Source: a bacterium D16-56 (GTDB lineage Bacteria; Bacillota; Clostridia; Lachnospirales; Lachnospiraceae). Taken from it: 62,565 nt of DNA. The translations under genes and the position numbers were made by a program. Shown here piece by piece: positions 25,122 to 34,480 of the stretch; position 1 is the stretch's first letter, and every line of letters begins with the position of its first letter. The stretch spans positions 1 through 62,565 of the forward strand of contig RAYY01000031.1 in the NCBI GenBank assembly GCA_003611875.1. Direction: 5' to 3'. The notes under the pieces were generated by a model, which worked only from the letters and a program-made list of their open reading frames with translations, was not told the DNA's origin and made no database searches.

Positions 25122-25484
25122 TTACTGTCCTAAAATGGTGTTGACAGTCTGAACAATGCGGTCTGCATTAAAGGGTTTTACGATGAAATCCTTGGCGCCG
25201 GACTTGATTGCATCCACAACCATGCCCTCCTGGCCCATGGCCGTACACATAACGATCTTGGCATCCGGATGGCTCTCGCGGATCTTCTTTAATGCCTGCA
25301 GGCCATCCATATTGGGCATTGTGATATCCATGATCACCATGTCCGGATTTTCTTCCTCATACTTCTTTACTGCTTCCGCCCCGTCCTGCGCCTCTACAAA
25401 ATTATCATACCCGCTTTTTGTCAAGGCATTCTTAACCATCATCCTCATAAACGCGGCGTCATCAACCAACATAATCTTAGCCAT
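25122..25484 (-). CDS. cheY: Chemotaxis response regulator CheY
   Basis: CheY is the single-domain receiver that binds FliM and FliY to set motor direction. The 120 residues show the acidic pair MLVDDAAFM, the phospho-acceptor Asp in VIMDITMPNMDG, the Thr in MCTAMGQ and the Lys in FIVKPF. It lies in the motor/switch part of the operon between fliM and flgC. The 24 bases to flgC hold only the ribosome site. Confidence 0.95.
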   Translation of the reverse strand: MAKIMLVDDAAFMRMMVKNALTKSGYDNFVEAQDGAEAVKKYEEENPDMVIMDITMPNMDGLQALKKIRESHPDAKIVMCTAMGQEGMVVDAIKSGAKDFIVKPFNADRIVQTVNTILGQ

Positions 25485-25522
25485 TGTGTTCCCCTCTCTT
25501 TATTAAAATAATAATATATGAT

Positions 25523-25586
25523 GTTACTGAAAATACAGTAACCTCTTATCCTGTTTAATGATATGGCCCTCTCCTGTCCGAGAGCC
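25523..25586 (-). other. Two hairpins in the fliM-cheY gap
   Basis: GTTACTG/CAGTAAC (25523-25542, 6-base loop) and GGC-CTCTC/GAGAG-CC (25565-25586, 6-base loop) fill most of the 108-base gap, followed on the minus strand by an AT-rich stretch before cheY. They may attenuate or process the transcript between fliM and cheY, or mark an internal promoter. No strong T tract is present. Confidence 0.4.
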
Positions 25587-25592
25587 ATAGGA

Positions 25593-26711
25593 CTACTGAT
25601 CTCCGGCCAGAAGAAGCTCCTCCTCAGAAGCCTCTAACTCTTCCGGATCCTCCTGGTCTTCTTCTCCGTGGATCCTCTGATTAATACGGATTGCCACATT
25701 CTTTTTATAAATGCCCATCTTTCCGGTAAACCATGCCTGCCTGCCCACATAAAGTGTGACCTCTCTGTCCTTAGGCTTATTCATATCAATCACATCGCCT
25801 ACCTTTAGATGATACACATCATCCAAGTCAAGAGACACTTTGCCAAGCTGCCCTGTAATGGGAAGCTGGGACTGACGGATATTCTCCAAAATCGTATCCC
25901 GGTTATCCTCATAGGAATAGCCCTTAGCCAGATGCCTGTGGCTGTCTAATACCTGGAACATAGCCTCCAGCAAGGTTCCCGGCATACAGATCCGGATCCT
26001 CTCTACTGCAAGCCCGGTCACATCCACGTTCAAATGGATAATGGCCACCGTTTCATCCAGACCTACATCCTGCATCATGGTGGGATTCTCCTCAATCCGG
26101 ATAGCCTCAAAATTCACATTTATGTAGCTGGCAAAACCATCCTTCAGCGCGTGGATCAGCTGGTTTAAAATCCTGCGGTAAAGAGCCGTCTCCACATCGG
26201 AATAGCGGTATCCGTCCTTTACCTTTACCACCGTCTCCTCTCCGCCCAGCATACGATCCACAAGCGTGATCACCAGCCCCGGTGTTACATACATCATCAA
26301 AGGCACCAGCTTTCTGCTGTAGTTCTCCACACTGGCATTAACCAGGGTAATCACATCGTTTTCATTCAGAGAGTTTACAAATTCATAATAACGCCGTTCC
26401 TGAACCTCCATCACCGTGATATCGGTCATAACCCTGAACACACCGTTGACCTGAGAGGTAATAATCCTCGCATAGTTTTCGAACACACTGTTCAGGATTT
26501 TCATCTTATCCTTAGTAAACTTTCTGGGACTGTAAAAATCATATTTACTATATTTGATCTCTGGTGTTTCCGGCTTTTTCTTCTCTTCCTGCACAGCCGC
26601 CGTCTTCTGCTCCGGCTGTGCAGGGGTAGTACTGCTGCTGTCGTCACCTCCGCCACCCTGCATGGACTTTAAAAGTGCATCTATCTGACTTTGGGATAAT
26701 ACGTCTGCCAT
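25593..26711 (-). CDS. fliM: Flagellar motor switch protein FliM
   Basis: FliM is the C-ring subunit that binds CheY-P. The N-terminal CheY-binding peptide is intact (LSQSQIDALLKSMQ). A Ser/Thr/Gln-rich linker of about 30 residues follows, then the middle CheC-like domain (without E-x-x-N sites) and the C-terminal FliN-like domain from about residue 260 (LGKVSLDLDDVYHLKVGDVI). The 372 residues are slightly long because of the linker and the acidic tail. It follows motB directly; fliL, usual at this spot, is missing. Confidence 0.96.
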   Translation of the reverse strand: MADVLSQSQIDALLKSMQGGGGDDSSSTTPAQPEQKTAAVQEEKKKPETPEIKYSKYDFYSPRKFTKDKMKILNSVFENYARIITSQVNGVFRVMTDITVMEVQERRYYEFVNSLNENDVITLVNASVENYSRKLVPLMMYVTPGLVITLVDRMLGGEETVVKVKDGYRYSDVETALYRRILNQLIHALKDGFASYINVNFEAIRIEENPTMMQDVGLDETVAIIHLNVDVTGLAVERIRICMPGTLLEAMFQVLDSHRHLAKGYSYEDNRDTILENIRQSQLPITGQLGKVSLDLDDVYHLKVGDVIDMNKPKDREVTLYVGRQAWFTGKMGIYKKNVAIRINQRIHGEEDQEDPEELEASEEELLLAGDQ

Positions 26712-26737
26712 TTTAAAACGCCACCTTTTCTCAATTG

Positions 26738-27730
26738 TTATTCCGCTGCAGGTTCAACCATGCTGTCTGCACCCTGGCCTGCCGGAACAGGGGCTGCCCC
26801 TGCAGCCTCTCCTTCTGCCGGAGCAAGCTCGGCTCCTGCCCCTTCCTGAACCGGCTGCCCTTCTCCGTCAGCGGGAGTATCCGACGAATTTACCATACTG
26901 GCCGATCCCTCCATGCTGTTGCCTGCCTCCGTAAATCCATCCAGAGCAGAGGCATCCTCGTCGTCCACGCCATTGACCTCATCATAAAGCTCATTCATTG
27001 TCTTTATATCAGCCCCATTGTTGATAATCAAAAATTCCACCCGCCGGTTTTTCGCCCTGCCTTCACTGGTCTCAAAGGTGTCTACCGGACGGTTCTGCCC
27101 ATAGCTGATTCCGATCAGCTTGCCGGGGTCCATAATGTTTTTGTTCTGGATGTAGGCCACCACCTCTGCCGCACGTGTGGCCGAAAGGAGACGGTCTGTA
27201 TGGGCATTATTTGGCTTATTCGGATCTCCCTGTGCCGTGTGCCCCAGAACCTCAATCTGTGCAAAGGATTCGATCTGAGGCTCAATGGACTCACAAAACA
27301 CGTCCAGCACCTCAATCGCTTCCGGAGTAAGCTGGGAACTGTCACCTGCAAAAAAGGCGTGATTCTCAAAGGAAATAAAAGCATATCCATCTCCCTTATT
27401 CATACTGACGCCCTCTGCAAGTCCCTTTTCCTCCAGCTTTTTCTGCAGAGCGATCCAGAGCTTATCCAGCTCATCCATTTCCTCTTCCATCTCCAGGTTT
27501 CCTGAGACATCATACTCGCCATCCAGTATATTTTCATTAATAGCGATCTGCTGATCCTCATTGGAATTGGGAAATACGCTTTTCACGAATATCTCCCACT
27601 TCTGCTGATCCAGGCTTGACATGGAATACAGCATGACAAAGAAACACAAAAGCAGTGTAACCATGTCGCCGTATGTATCCATCCAGCTTCCGCAATCCTC
27701 TCCTCCGCCGCCTTTTTTTCTCCTGCTCAT
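26738..27730 (-). CDS. motB: Flagellar motor stator protein MotB
   Basis: MotB forms the stator with MotA and anchors it to peptidoglycan. The single membrane helix with the proton-carrying Asp is MDTYGDMVTLLLCFFVML. The OmpA-like domain follows at about residues 130-250 (VLGHTAQGDPNKPNNAHTDR, GKNRRVEFLI-like block). An unusual C-terminal tail of about 75 residues is rich in Ala, Glu, Gly and Pro. The start at 27730 overlaps the motA stop (TAATG); a longer frame from 27808 lies inside motA and is not used. Confidence 0.95.
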   Translation of the reverse strand: MSRRKKGGGGEDCGSWMDTYGDMVTLLLCFFVMLYSMSSLDQQKWEIFVKSVFPNSNEDQQIAINENILDGEYDVSGNLEMEEEMDELDKLWIALQKKLEEKGLAEGVSMNKGDGYAFISFENHAFFAGDSSQLTPEAIEVLDVFCESIEPQIESFAQIEVLGHTAQGDPNKPNNAHTDRLLSATRAAEVVAYIQNKNIMDPGKLIGISYGQNRPVDTFETSEGRAKNRRVEFLIINNGADIKTMNELYDEVNGVDDEDASALDGFTEAGNSMEGSASMVNSSDTPADGEGQPVQEGAGAELAPAEGEAAGAAPVPAGQGADSMVEPAAE

Positions 27731-28545
27731 TAACCCTCTGCACCTCCGCCGCCGCCGGACTTCTCGGCCTTCAAAAGAAGCTTCTTCTGCTGGGACTGTT
27801 TCATACAAGACAAAAGATGCTCACGAAGCATCTTGGGATTCTCACCTGCCTGGATTCCCATAAGTCCCTCAATCACCGTGGAACAGTAAAGCTCCTCCTC
27901 TGATTCTCTTACCCTCAGTTTCTTTGCAATGGGCTGACAGAATATATTGGCAAAACCACTGCCGTAAAAGGTTGTGATCAATGCAACTGACATATCCGCA
28001 CCCAGGCTGCTGGCGCCTCCGCCTCCGTCTAGGTTCAGTCCCTTCAGCATGTTGATCAGACCGATCAATGTACCGATCATACCAAAGGCAGGCGCATACG
28101 CAGAAGCCTTCTCATAAAGCCCTGCCGCCTCGTCATGTCTTGCAATCATATCGTCCATCTGCTTCTCCAGCATTTCCCGTACCTTATCCGGATCACTGGC
28201 ATCTACGATCATCAGCACACTCTGCTTTAAGAAGGGATCCTTGATCTCCTCCGCCTTCTCCTCCAGAGCCAACAGTCCGCTCTGTCTGGCCAGCATTGCC
28301 AGATCCACCAGCTGATCCACCAGCTTGGGGATATTATACTTTTTCCCCCGGAACAGCACCATAATATGTTTCGGCACATCCAGCAGAATCCTTAAGGGAT
28401 AACTGGCCGTAATCGCAGCAATCGTACCGCCGATAACGATTGCAAGGCTTTGAGGGTCAACAAAGTTGCCGATTTTATCTACGCCAATGCCCCATACGCA
28501 CAATCCGAGTGCCATCAATATACCAATAAGCGTTGTCAAATCCAT
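27730..28545 (-). CDS. motA: Flagellar motor stator protein MotA
   Basis: MotA is the four-helix ion-channel subunit of the stator. The 271 residues include the N-terminal LIGILMALGLCVWGIGV, the cytoplasmic loop with MDDMIARHDEAAGLYEKAS, and the conserved AYAPAFGMIGTLIGLINML followed by the fourth helix. A Gly-rich C-terminal end (SGGGGGAEG) overlaps motB. It follows flbD by 33 bases. Confidence 0.96.
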   Translation of the reverse strand: MDLTTLIGILMALGLCVWGIGVDKIGNFVDPQSLAIVIGGTIAAITASYPLRILLDVPKHIMVLFRGKKYNIPKLVDQLVDLAMLARQSGLLALEEKAEEIKDPFLKQSVLMIVDASDPDKVREMLEKQMDDMIARHDEAAGLYEKASAYAPAFGMIGTLIGLINMLKGLNLDGGGGASSLGADMSVALITTFYGSGFANIFCQPIAKKLRVRESEEELYCSTVIEGLMGIQAGENPKMLREHLLSCMKQSQQKKLLLKAEKSGGGGGAEG

Positions 28546-28578
28546 CTTACTTTCCTCCTAATTCCACTCCAAATACGC

Positions 28579-28779
28579 TTATTTTCCTTTGTCCTCATAG
28601 ACAATACAGCCTTTGATAAACGCCCGGATTTGGTCCATGATCGATTCCGCCGAATCCTTCAGCAGGTAATAATCCCCGTTCATCATCTTTACCTTTGTTT
28701 CCGGTATCTGTTCAATGGCCTCAATCTGAAGCATGTTCAGATAAATTTCCTCACCGTTTAAGCGAATTACCTTTACCAT
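28579..28779 (-). CDS. flbD: Flagellar protein FlbD
   Basis: FlbD is a small Firmicute/Spirochaete protein found between flgE and motA; its role is not fully known. The 66-residue product begins MVKVIRLNGEEIYLN, the family signature, and has the conserved block VKMMNGDYYLLKDSAESI. The ATG at 28779 has a long AAGGAAGGAAGAGGA site. The reading frame stays open for 54 codons upstream with basic, non-family sequence, which I take as non-coding leader. Confidence 0.92.
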   Translation of the reverse strand: MVKVIRLNGEEIYLNMLQIEAIEQIPETKVKMMNGDYYLLKDSAESIMDQIRAFIKGCIVYEDKGK

Positions 28780-29002
28780 TCCTCTTCCTTCCTTATCCCC
28801 TACCTGATTGTCTGCTTCACCGGAAGAGTAGCCACGACGGCCGTGGCTGCTCTTGTCTCCAAATATTCTTTCTTTTCTTGCTTTGCGGGCGCGATCCATT
28901 ATTTTCTGGTTCTCGCTGGCTAACCGCCTTCTCATGCTCATGGTCTGTTACCCGTTTTTCTTTCTTAGCTGGTTATTGCCCTATTTTATTACTATATTAT
29001 GA

Positions 29003-30007
29003 TTACCGCTTCATGGCTACTAAATCGGAAAGCATCTCATCAGACACCGTGATCATCTTGGTGTTGGACTGGAAACCTCTGTGGGTGGTGATCATGTCAG
29101 CAAACTCCTTGGCTAAGTCTACGTTGGAGGCTTCTACATAACCGGTCATAAGAGCCGGGTTAACACCGCCCGGAATACCTGCCGACGCATTACCTGCATT
29201 ATCGTTTTTGCTGGTTGTATAGTAGTTGCCGCCCGATTTCGTCACACCGTTGGGGTTCTGGAAGGTAGCAATTGCAACTGCGCCAAGAGAGAAGGTTTTT
29301 GTTTCTTTCTTGCCGCCAACCTCATATTCGGCAGTCACTGAAATATCCCCGGCACTGTTTATAGAAACCTTTTTGGATATCAGCGGATGATTAGCAGCAT
29401 TTGTGTCGCTGGCACTTGGGTAGGTAGTCGCATTAAATGTCGGATTCACTCCATCCGTTGTACCTAATCCGGCTGTAAGCTCTGCTAATGTAGGCATACG
29501 CAGCGGCACTAAGTTATCCGTCTTATACCCATCTCCATCTTCCTCCGGATAAAAGCCATAAACAAAGTTCTGATCTCCGTCTACCACATAACCGTTATTA
29601 TCCAGTGTAAACTGCCCGACCCTGGTAAACAAAAACTCGTTCGTCTTAACTCCGTCTGAATCAGGGGTCGCCGTGGTTTTAATCGGTTTTACCATAAAGA
29701 AGCCGTCTCCGCTGATACTGGCATTAAACCCGCCTACATAAGTCGGCGTACTGGCTGTCATATCCATGCCAATCGTTCCCATCAAAGCACCATAACCATA
29801 CTGTGCCACGTTGGCGCCTGCTGAGCCGTTGGCGCCTGCTGAACCGCCTGTGGAGGCTGTGGATGTCTGATACATTGCCTCTTTAAATGTATATGTCTGT
29901 GCTTTAAATCCAAATGTATTTACGTTTGCAATATTATGACCTACTACGTCCATCTTATTCTGGTGGGCCCGAAGACCTGCCACCGCTGCATCCATTGCTC
30001 TTAACAT
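29003..30007 (-). CDS. flgE: Flagellar hook protein FlgE
   Basis: FlgE polymerises into the hook. The 334 residues have the N-terminal MLRAMDAAVAGLRAHQNKMD and VVGHNIANVNTFGFKAQ, a Gly/Ala/Ser-rich stretch near 50-65, and the C-terminal TGYVEASNVDLAKEFADMI plus a heptad helix. The central domains are short compared with enterobacterial FlgE (~400). It lies after flgD and the TIGR02530-type gene, as in other Clostridia. The 88 bases before it contain only the leader. Confidence 0.94.
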   Translation of the reverse strand: MLRAMDAAVAGLRAHQNKMDVVGHNIANVNTFGFKAQTYTFKEAMYQTSTASTGGSAGANGSAGANVAQYGYGALMGTIGMDMTASTPTYVGGFNASISGDGFFMVKPIKTTATPDSDGVKTNEFLFTRVGQFTLDNNGYVVDGDQNFVYGFYPEEDGDGYKTDNLVPLRMPTLAELTAGLGTTDGVNPTFNATTYPSASDTNAANHPLISKKVSINSAGDISVTAEYEVGGKKETKTFSLGAVAIATFQNPNGVTKSGGNYYTTSKNDNAGNASAGIPGGVNPALMTGYVEASNVDLAKEFADMITTHRGFQSNTKMITVSDEMLSDLVAMKR

Positions 30008-30095
30008 CTCTTTCTTTTCCTTTCCCTACAGCTTCCGTCCCTTCCCGCCTGCCCATCTGACAGACGGGACAAACATCCTCATTTCGAGGTCCTGC

Positions 30096-30476
30096 TTACA
30101 ACAGGACGGCACTGTCAATATTTGTGAAAACTCGTTCCTTCATATCCTGCTGTCCCATGGTTGTCACTACCATATTGTTGGGAACATTGACAATGAACAC
30201 TCCCTGAGCTCCGATAATGGCCACATCTTTGGCCCCCTTTTTTCTGGCGCCCTCCACAGCGTGTTCTAAGTCGCTCATAAGCTGATTGTCCACGGAGATT
30301 CCCCGCTCGCCCAGCCTTTTTGCTGCATGCTTGGAAAAATTCAGGCCCACCTTTGCCTTCTCCTGGAGAAGCTCATCAAAGCCTGTCTGGCGCTCCCCTG
30401 TCCCTGGTATCATGCTGTTCTGGTGGGGGATGCCGGACATGCCGTTCTCATATACGCGCATTCCTTTCACATCCAT
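30096..30476 (-). CDS. TIGR02530-type flagellar operon protein
   Basis: This small protein (126 residues) belongs to the conserved but uncharacterised family found between flgD and flgE in Gram-positive flagellar operons. The block NFSKHAAKRLGERGI, followed by GAKDVAIIGAQGVFIVNVPN, is typical. It has no membrane segment. Its position suggests a role in hook assembly or export, which is inference. Confidence 0.87.
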   Translation of the reverse strand: MDVKGMRVYENGMSGIPHQNSMIPGTGERQTGFDELLQEKAKVGLNFSKHAAKRLGERGISVDNQLMSDLEHAVEGARKKGAKDVAIIGAQGVFIVNVPNNMVVTTMGQQDMKERVFTNIDSAVLL

Positions 30477-30506
30477 ATCTTTCCTCTTTCCAAAAGCGTT
30501 TTCTTT

Positions 30507-31109
30507 TTAAATCAAAGCATTTCGTGTCTTGGCTAAACCGTTCTCCGGCTCTGTATCTGGTTTTCCTGATTCCTCCGGCTTTCCTACACTGCCATCTTCT
30601 CCGGAATCATCCTTGTCGCCATCCTCATCTGTTTCAGGCGTCCCAAAAGGATTGGGCACCTTACCCATACCTACTAAATGCACCAGATTATATTCTTTGT
30701 CGTCTCCCTCAAGCTTTATGGTAGGATCTCCTGATGTAAAGTTTACCCATTCCACCTTAGCATATTTTACATCTACCGGCTCCTCTTGTCCATAAATATT
30801 TTTTTGCGTCACCGCCATGGTTACTTCCTGGCCTACAAGCCCTGCCGCATAGGTCTGAGTATTGATCGCTGAAGAGTTCTTCATGGTGTCTGTCATGGTA
30901 GTCATGGCCTGCACCATCGCCATCTGGGTCATCTGTGCCATGATCTCGCTGTTATCCATGGGATTGGTCATATCCTGGTTTTGGAGCTGAGTCGCCAAAA
31001 GCTGGAAAAAGCCGGTCATGGTTATGGTATTTTTGTCATTTGCCTGAGCTGTATACGAATAACGTGTATACGGATCCGAGGTTCCGCTGACTCCTAAACT
31101 GTCTGCCAT
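30507..31109 (-). CDS. flgD: Flagellar hook capping protein FlgD
   Basis: FlgD caps the growing hook. The N-terminal domain signature MTGFFQLLATQLQNQDMTNP and MDNSEIMAQMTQMAMVQAM is clear. At 200 residues it has the short form, with a Gly/Asp/Glu/Pro-rich C-terminal tail (about 150-200) instead of full outer domains. I start at the ATG of MADSLG (31109), with AAAGGAGACAAG upstream; a 27-residue longer form overlaps the fliK end. Confidence 0.92.
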   Translation of the reverse strand: MADSLGVSGTSDPYTRYSYTAQANDKNTITMTGFFQLLATQLQNQDMTNPMDNSEIMAQMTQMAMVQAMTTMTDTMKNSSAINTQTYAAGLVGQEVTMAVTQKNIYGQEEPVDVKYAKVEWVNFTSGDPTIKLEGDDKEYNLVHLVGMGKVPNPFGTPETDEDGDKDDSGEDGSVGKPEESGKPDTEPENGLAKTRNALI

Positions 31110-31193
31110 CTTGTCTCCTTTTCTGTCTCTGCTCCGATATCCTCTCTGCCTGTCTTCTCCTGCTGTCCCGGATATCGTCTCTGCCTGCACATC

Positions 31194-32435
31194 TTATACC
31201 AGCCCTAACCGAAGCTGCTGGGCAAAGGAATCGCTTTGATGTGCCGGTTTTTCTTTTCTTTGCTGTCCCTGCTCCTGTTCTTCCTGCCGGCTGCTCCCAT
31301 GCTTGTTCTCTTGATACTGCTCCTGTTCATGGGACTCCTGGGTGAGAATCACTGTCTCCTGTCCTGTTTTTTCTTCCAGGATCGACGCGATCTCCGCTGC
31401 CTTGCTGTTAAGAAGCTCTAACGTTCTTGGGTTGGTGGCCAATATGGATACTGCCGCCCGCCCTGCCTCATAAGTAAGCCGTATGGTCAGCTTTCCAAGA
31501 GAAGCCGGCTCCAGCTCTACAGTCAAGGTCTTTCCTGCATCCGGAAGCTTTGCCGCTAAAGTCTTTCCTAAATCCTCGGGCAATGTATCCGGTGTGGTCT
31601 TTAAAGGAATCTGTTCTCCTCTGGTGTCATGGATCATGGGCTCCTGCTGTCCGGATATCCGAAATGCTCCTGCCTCTGCCATCTGCTGTGTGCTGCCATC
31701 TTCTGTCTGCTGAATCCTTCTGCCATTCTCACTGCCGGAATCTGAAAGGTCCTGCCCCTGCTGTCGGCTGGTATCTGCTTTTACCTCTGAACGGTTATCT
31801 TCTGCCGCAGGCTGCCTGACACGGGATACGCCTTCTGACGGATCCCCTGATTCCTTTACCGGCTCTGCAGGCTTCTCCGCCCCGTCCTTTCGGACCGGTT
31901 CCTTTGCCGTCATGGTTTCTGCTGCCATCTGCTGACCTGTATTTTGAATCATATCCGCAGAATCTGATGCCGTCTGTTCTCCGGCCGCCAAAGCTTCTGC
32001 CGTCTGCTGGCCTGTCTGCTCTATCCCTTGTACGGATTCTGCCGCAGGTATTTTAAGTGTCTCTGCCCCAGGTTCCTCCTGAACCATTCCGACCATCTGT
32101 GCCGCCGCCTGCTCTAAGGCTGCTCTCTGAAGCGCCTCCTGACAGGCTGCATCCTCAGAATCTGTAGTATCCGGAACCTTTGTCTCATCCTTCTTGCTCT
32201 CGGAAGCTTTTCCGGCCTCATCACTTTCAGAGGTCTTCTTGTCTGTCTGATTTATGCTGTCCGGCTTTCCTGACTTATCTGTCTGGTTTTGTCCTTTTAC
32301 ATCCGCCGCATCCTTCTTTACCTGGAGAAGCTGGCGAAAGCCGCTGCCTCCTGCCGACGTATCGACTGACGGCAGACGTCCTGCTGCAGATGTCCTGACT
32401 GACGCTGTGCTCTGCACTTTCACTGATGCTTCCAC
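31194..32435 (-). CDS. fliK: Flagellar hook-length control protein FliK
   Basis: FliK measures hook length and triggers the FlhB switch. The C-terminal Flg_hook domain (about residues 285-375) shows LTVELEPASLGKLTIRLTYE. The N-terminal half is Gln/Glu/Ala/Lys-rich, flexible and low in complexity, as expected of a molecular ruler, and the end is Gln/Glu-rich. I choose the GTG at 32435, which has GGAAAGGAGGGATTTA before it, giving 413 residues; an upstream start at 32558 reads through leader DNA. The 212-base fliJ-fliK gap holds a small GCCC/GGGC hairpin and AT-rich sequence with possible -10 boxes. Confidence 0.9.
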   Translation of the reverse strand: MEASVKVQSTASVRTSAAGRLPSVDTSAGGSGFRQLLQVKKDAADVKGQNQTDKSGKPDSINQTDKKTSESDEAGKASESKKDETKVPDTTDSEDAACQEALQRAALEQAAAQMVGMVQEEPGAETLKIPAAESVQGIEQTGQQTAEALAAGEQTASDSADMIQNTGQQMAAETMTAKEPVRKDGAEKPAEPVKESGDPSEGVSRVRQPAAEDNRSEVKADTSRQQGQDLSDSGSENGRRIQQTEDGSTQQMAEAGAFRISGQQEPMIHDTRGEQIPLKTTPDTLPEDLGKTLAAKLPDAGKTLTVELEPASLGKLTIRLTYEAGRAAVSILATNPRTLELLNSKAAEIASILEEKTGQETVILTQESHEQEQYQENKHGSSRQEEQEQGQQRKEKPAHQSDSFAQQLRLGLV

Positions 32436-32647
32436 TAAATCCCTCCTTTCCTTCCTATAATAATCTATAATCAACAGCCTTAAACTGTGATTACCCCTAT
32501 TCAAAAGAAATGCCCCATTAGGGCCCACTTCTGCCGTATCTCTATAACTATAACACAAATAAAATCAAAATTCTACTTTATACGTTACAAAAGATCATTT
32601 TATTACTACTTTTTTACATCGTGACAGTCTCACCTGTACTGTCTTTC

Positions 32648-33106
32648 CTACCCTCTGTGCTGTCTTCTCTGCCGAAGCGAGGTATTGGACACAAATTCCT
32701 CCACAAACATCTCGTCTGCCTTTGCCGCTACCTTTTGGTATTCCTGATACTTTTTCTCTTTCAGCTTCTCAAACTTTGAGGTATCCACCTTAGCCCCAAT
32801 AACCTCCTGCTTCTTGGCATCCTCTTTTTTTCTCAGCGCCTTCAGCCGTTCCTTCTCAAGATCAATGATTTCTTCCATCCTGCCGATGCACATATCAAAC
32901 AACCGATAACTCTCTATACTGATTCCTTCTACCTTAGCCTGGTCAAACTGGCTCTCATAACCGGACAGCTCCTGGTTCAGTCCCCGGATTTCTTCCTGCT
33001 TCCGGTTCACATCCTGCAGAATCGCCGCATGCTCTGTCTTTAAATTATCAAGAACCTGCGTCTTGTAGGCCAGCACGGTCTCAAGTCTGTACTGAAATTG
33101 CTTCAC
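32648..33106 (-). CDS. fliJ: Flagellar export chaperone FliJ
   Basis: FliJ is a small coiled-coil protein that links the FliI ATPase to FlhA and escorts substrates. The 152 residues are almost entirely heptad coiled coil (MKQFQYRLETVLAYKTQVLD at the start). It follows fliI directly in the operon. The family is poorly conserved, so the call relies on length, coiled coil and place. Confidence 0.88.
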   Translation of the reverse strand: MKQFQYRLETVLAYKTQVLDNLKTEHAAILQDVNRKQEEIRGLNQELSGYESQFDQAKVEGISIESYRLFDMCIGRMEEIIDLEKERLKALRKKEDAKKQEVIGAKVDTSKFEKLKEKKYQEYQKVAAKADEMFVEEFVSNTSLRQRRQHRG

Positions 33107-33169
33107 CTTTCCTTCCTCCCGGACTGCTGCTTTTCATCTGTTATGGTAAGCAGCATTTCTTTTCTTCTG

Positions 33170-34471
33170 TCAGCCTGTAATGGCCTCAATCCGCTGCAGG
33201 GTCTCCTCATAAGTAAAGCTTTCCTTAATTCCCTGCTGGAGAAAACCATTGATCTCATTTATTTTCATAACCGCCTCGTCAAGAGCCGGATTGCTTCCCC
33301 TTTTATATGCGCCGATGGATATCAAATCTGCATTCTTCTGGTAGATTCCCAACAGATTCCGGAATTTGGCTGCTACCCGGTGATGTCCTTCCGGCACAAT
33401 CTCCACCATCAATCTGGAAATGCTGGCTCCTATATCAATCGCAGGAAAATGATTTTCATTGGCAAGCTGTCTGCTGAGAACAATATGTCCGTCCAGAATA
33501 CCTCTCACGGTATCGGAAATCGGCTCATTGGTATCGTCCCCTTCCACCAGCACAGTATATACACCTGTAATGGAACCCTTTCCAAAGTTCCCGCTTCTTT
33601 CCAAAAGTTTGGGGAACTCTGCATAGATGGACGGCGTATAGCCTCTGGCAATGGGCGGTTCCCCTATGGCAAGCCCGATTTCCCGCTGTGCCATGGCATA
33701 ACGGGTCAAAGAATCCATCATCAGAAGCACATCATAGCCCTGATCCTTAAAATACTCTGCAATGGTTGTAGCTACAAGAGGACATTTCATCCTCAGCATG
33801 GCCGGCTGGTCAGAGGTGGCTACCACCAATACAGAACGGCGCATTCCTTCTTCTCCCAAATCCTTCTGGATAAATTCCAGCACCTCACGTCCACGCTCTC
33901 CCACCAGAGCAATCACGTTAATGTCCGTCTTTACATTCTTGGCAATCATGCCCATAAGGGTACTCTTGCCTACGCCGGAACCGGCAAAGATTCCGATTCT
34001 CTGTCCTTTCCCGATGGTGTTCAGCCCGTCAATAGCCTTGATCCCAAACTCCAACCGTTCCCGGATGGGCGGACGGTTCAGCGGATTAATATAGGGACTG
34101 CTGACCGTGTAATGACGGCTGGCCGGAAAAGGCTCCTTTCCGTCCATAGGCTCCCCCATGGCGTTGATGATCCGCCCTCTTAAAAAATCTCCTACCGGCA
34201 CCTTCAGCCGACGCCTGGTATTGCGCACAAAGCTTCCCGAGGCAATCCCGCTGGTAGCCTCATAGGTCATGAGCTGGATCTTTCCGTCCTTAAAGCCCAC
34301 CACCTCTGCCGGCATCTGACGGTTTTCTTCTTCATTGTAGATCATTACGATATCCCCGATGCTGGATCTGCCGCCGGACGCCTCCATGGACATTCCTACC
34401 ACATTTTCAATTTTCCCAATATGGCTGATCGTCTCTGATTTGGCAATCAGCTGAGGTATCTTCTCATACAT
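33170..34471 (-). CDS. fliI: Flagellum-specific ATPase FliI
   Basis: FliI powers substrate unloading at the export gate. The 433 residues have Walker A GIFAGSGVGKSTLMGMIAKN, the ATPase signature YAEFPKLLERSG, and Walker B VLLMMDSLTRYAMAQREIGLA. It is related to the F1 beta subunit and to type III ATPases, but the operon settles the role. It follows fliH, with the small gap 34472-34480. Confidence 0.97.
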   Translation of the reverse strand: MYEKIPQLIAKSETISHIGKIENVVGMSMEASGGRSSIGDIVMIYNEEENRQMPAEVVGFKDGKIQLMTYEATSGIASGSFVRNTRRRLKVPVGDFLRGRIINAMGEPMDGKEPFPASRHYTVSSPYINPLNRPPIRERLEFGIKAIDGLNTIGKGQRIGIFAGSGVGKSTLMGMIAKNVKTDINVIALVGERGREVLEFIQKDLGEEGMRRSVLVVATSDQPAMLRMKCPLVATTIAEYFKDQGYDVLLMMDSLTRYAMAQREIGLAIGEPPIARGYTPSIYAEFPKLLERSGNFGKGSITGVYTVLVEGDDTNEPISDTVRGILDGHIVLSRQLANENHFPAIDIGASISRLMVEIVPEGHHRVAAKFRNLLGIYQKNADLISIGAYKRGSNPALDEAVMKINEINGFLQQGIKESFTYEETLQRIEAITG

Positions 34472-34480
34472 ATGCGGCTC

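Noticed and set aside
27731-27808. 26-residue N-terminal extension of MotB
   Set aside because: It lies wholly inside motA, is Arg-rich, and the TAATG overlap gives a normal MotB start.
28780-28941. 54-residue N-terminal extension of FlbD
   Set aside because: The family starts at MVKVIRLNGEEIYLN and that ATG has a very strong ribosome site.
32436-32558. 41-residue N-terminal extension of FliK
   Set aside because: The GTG at 32435 has an excellent ribosome site and the upstream stretch looks like AT-rich leader DNA.
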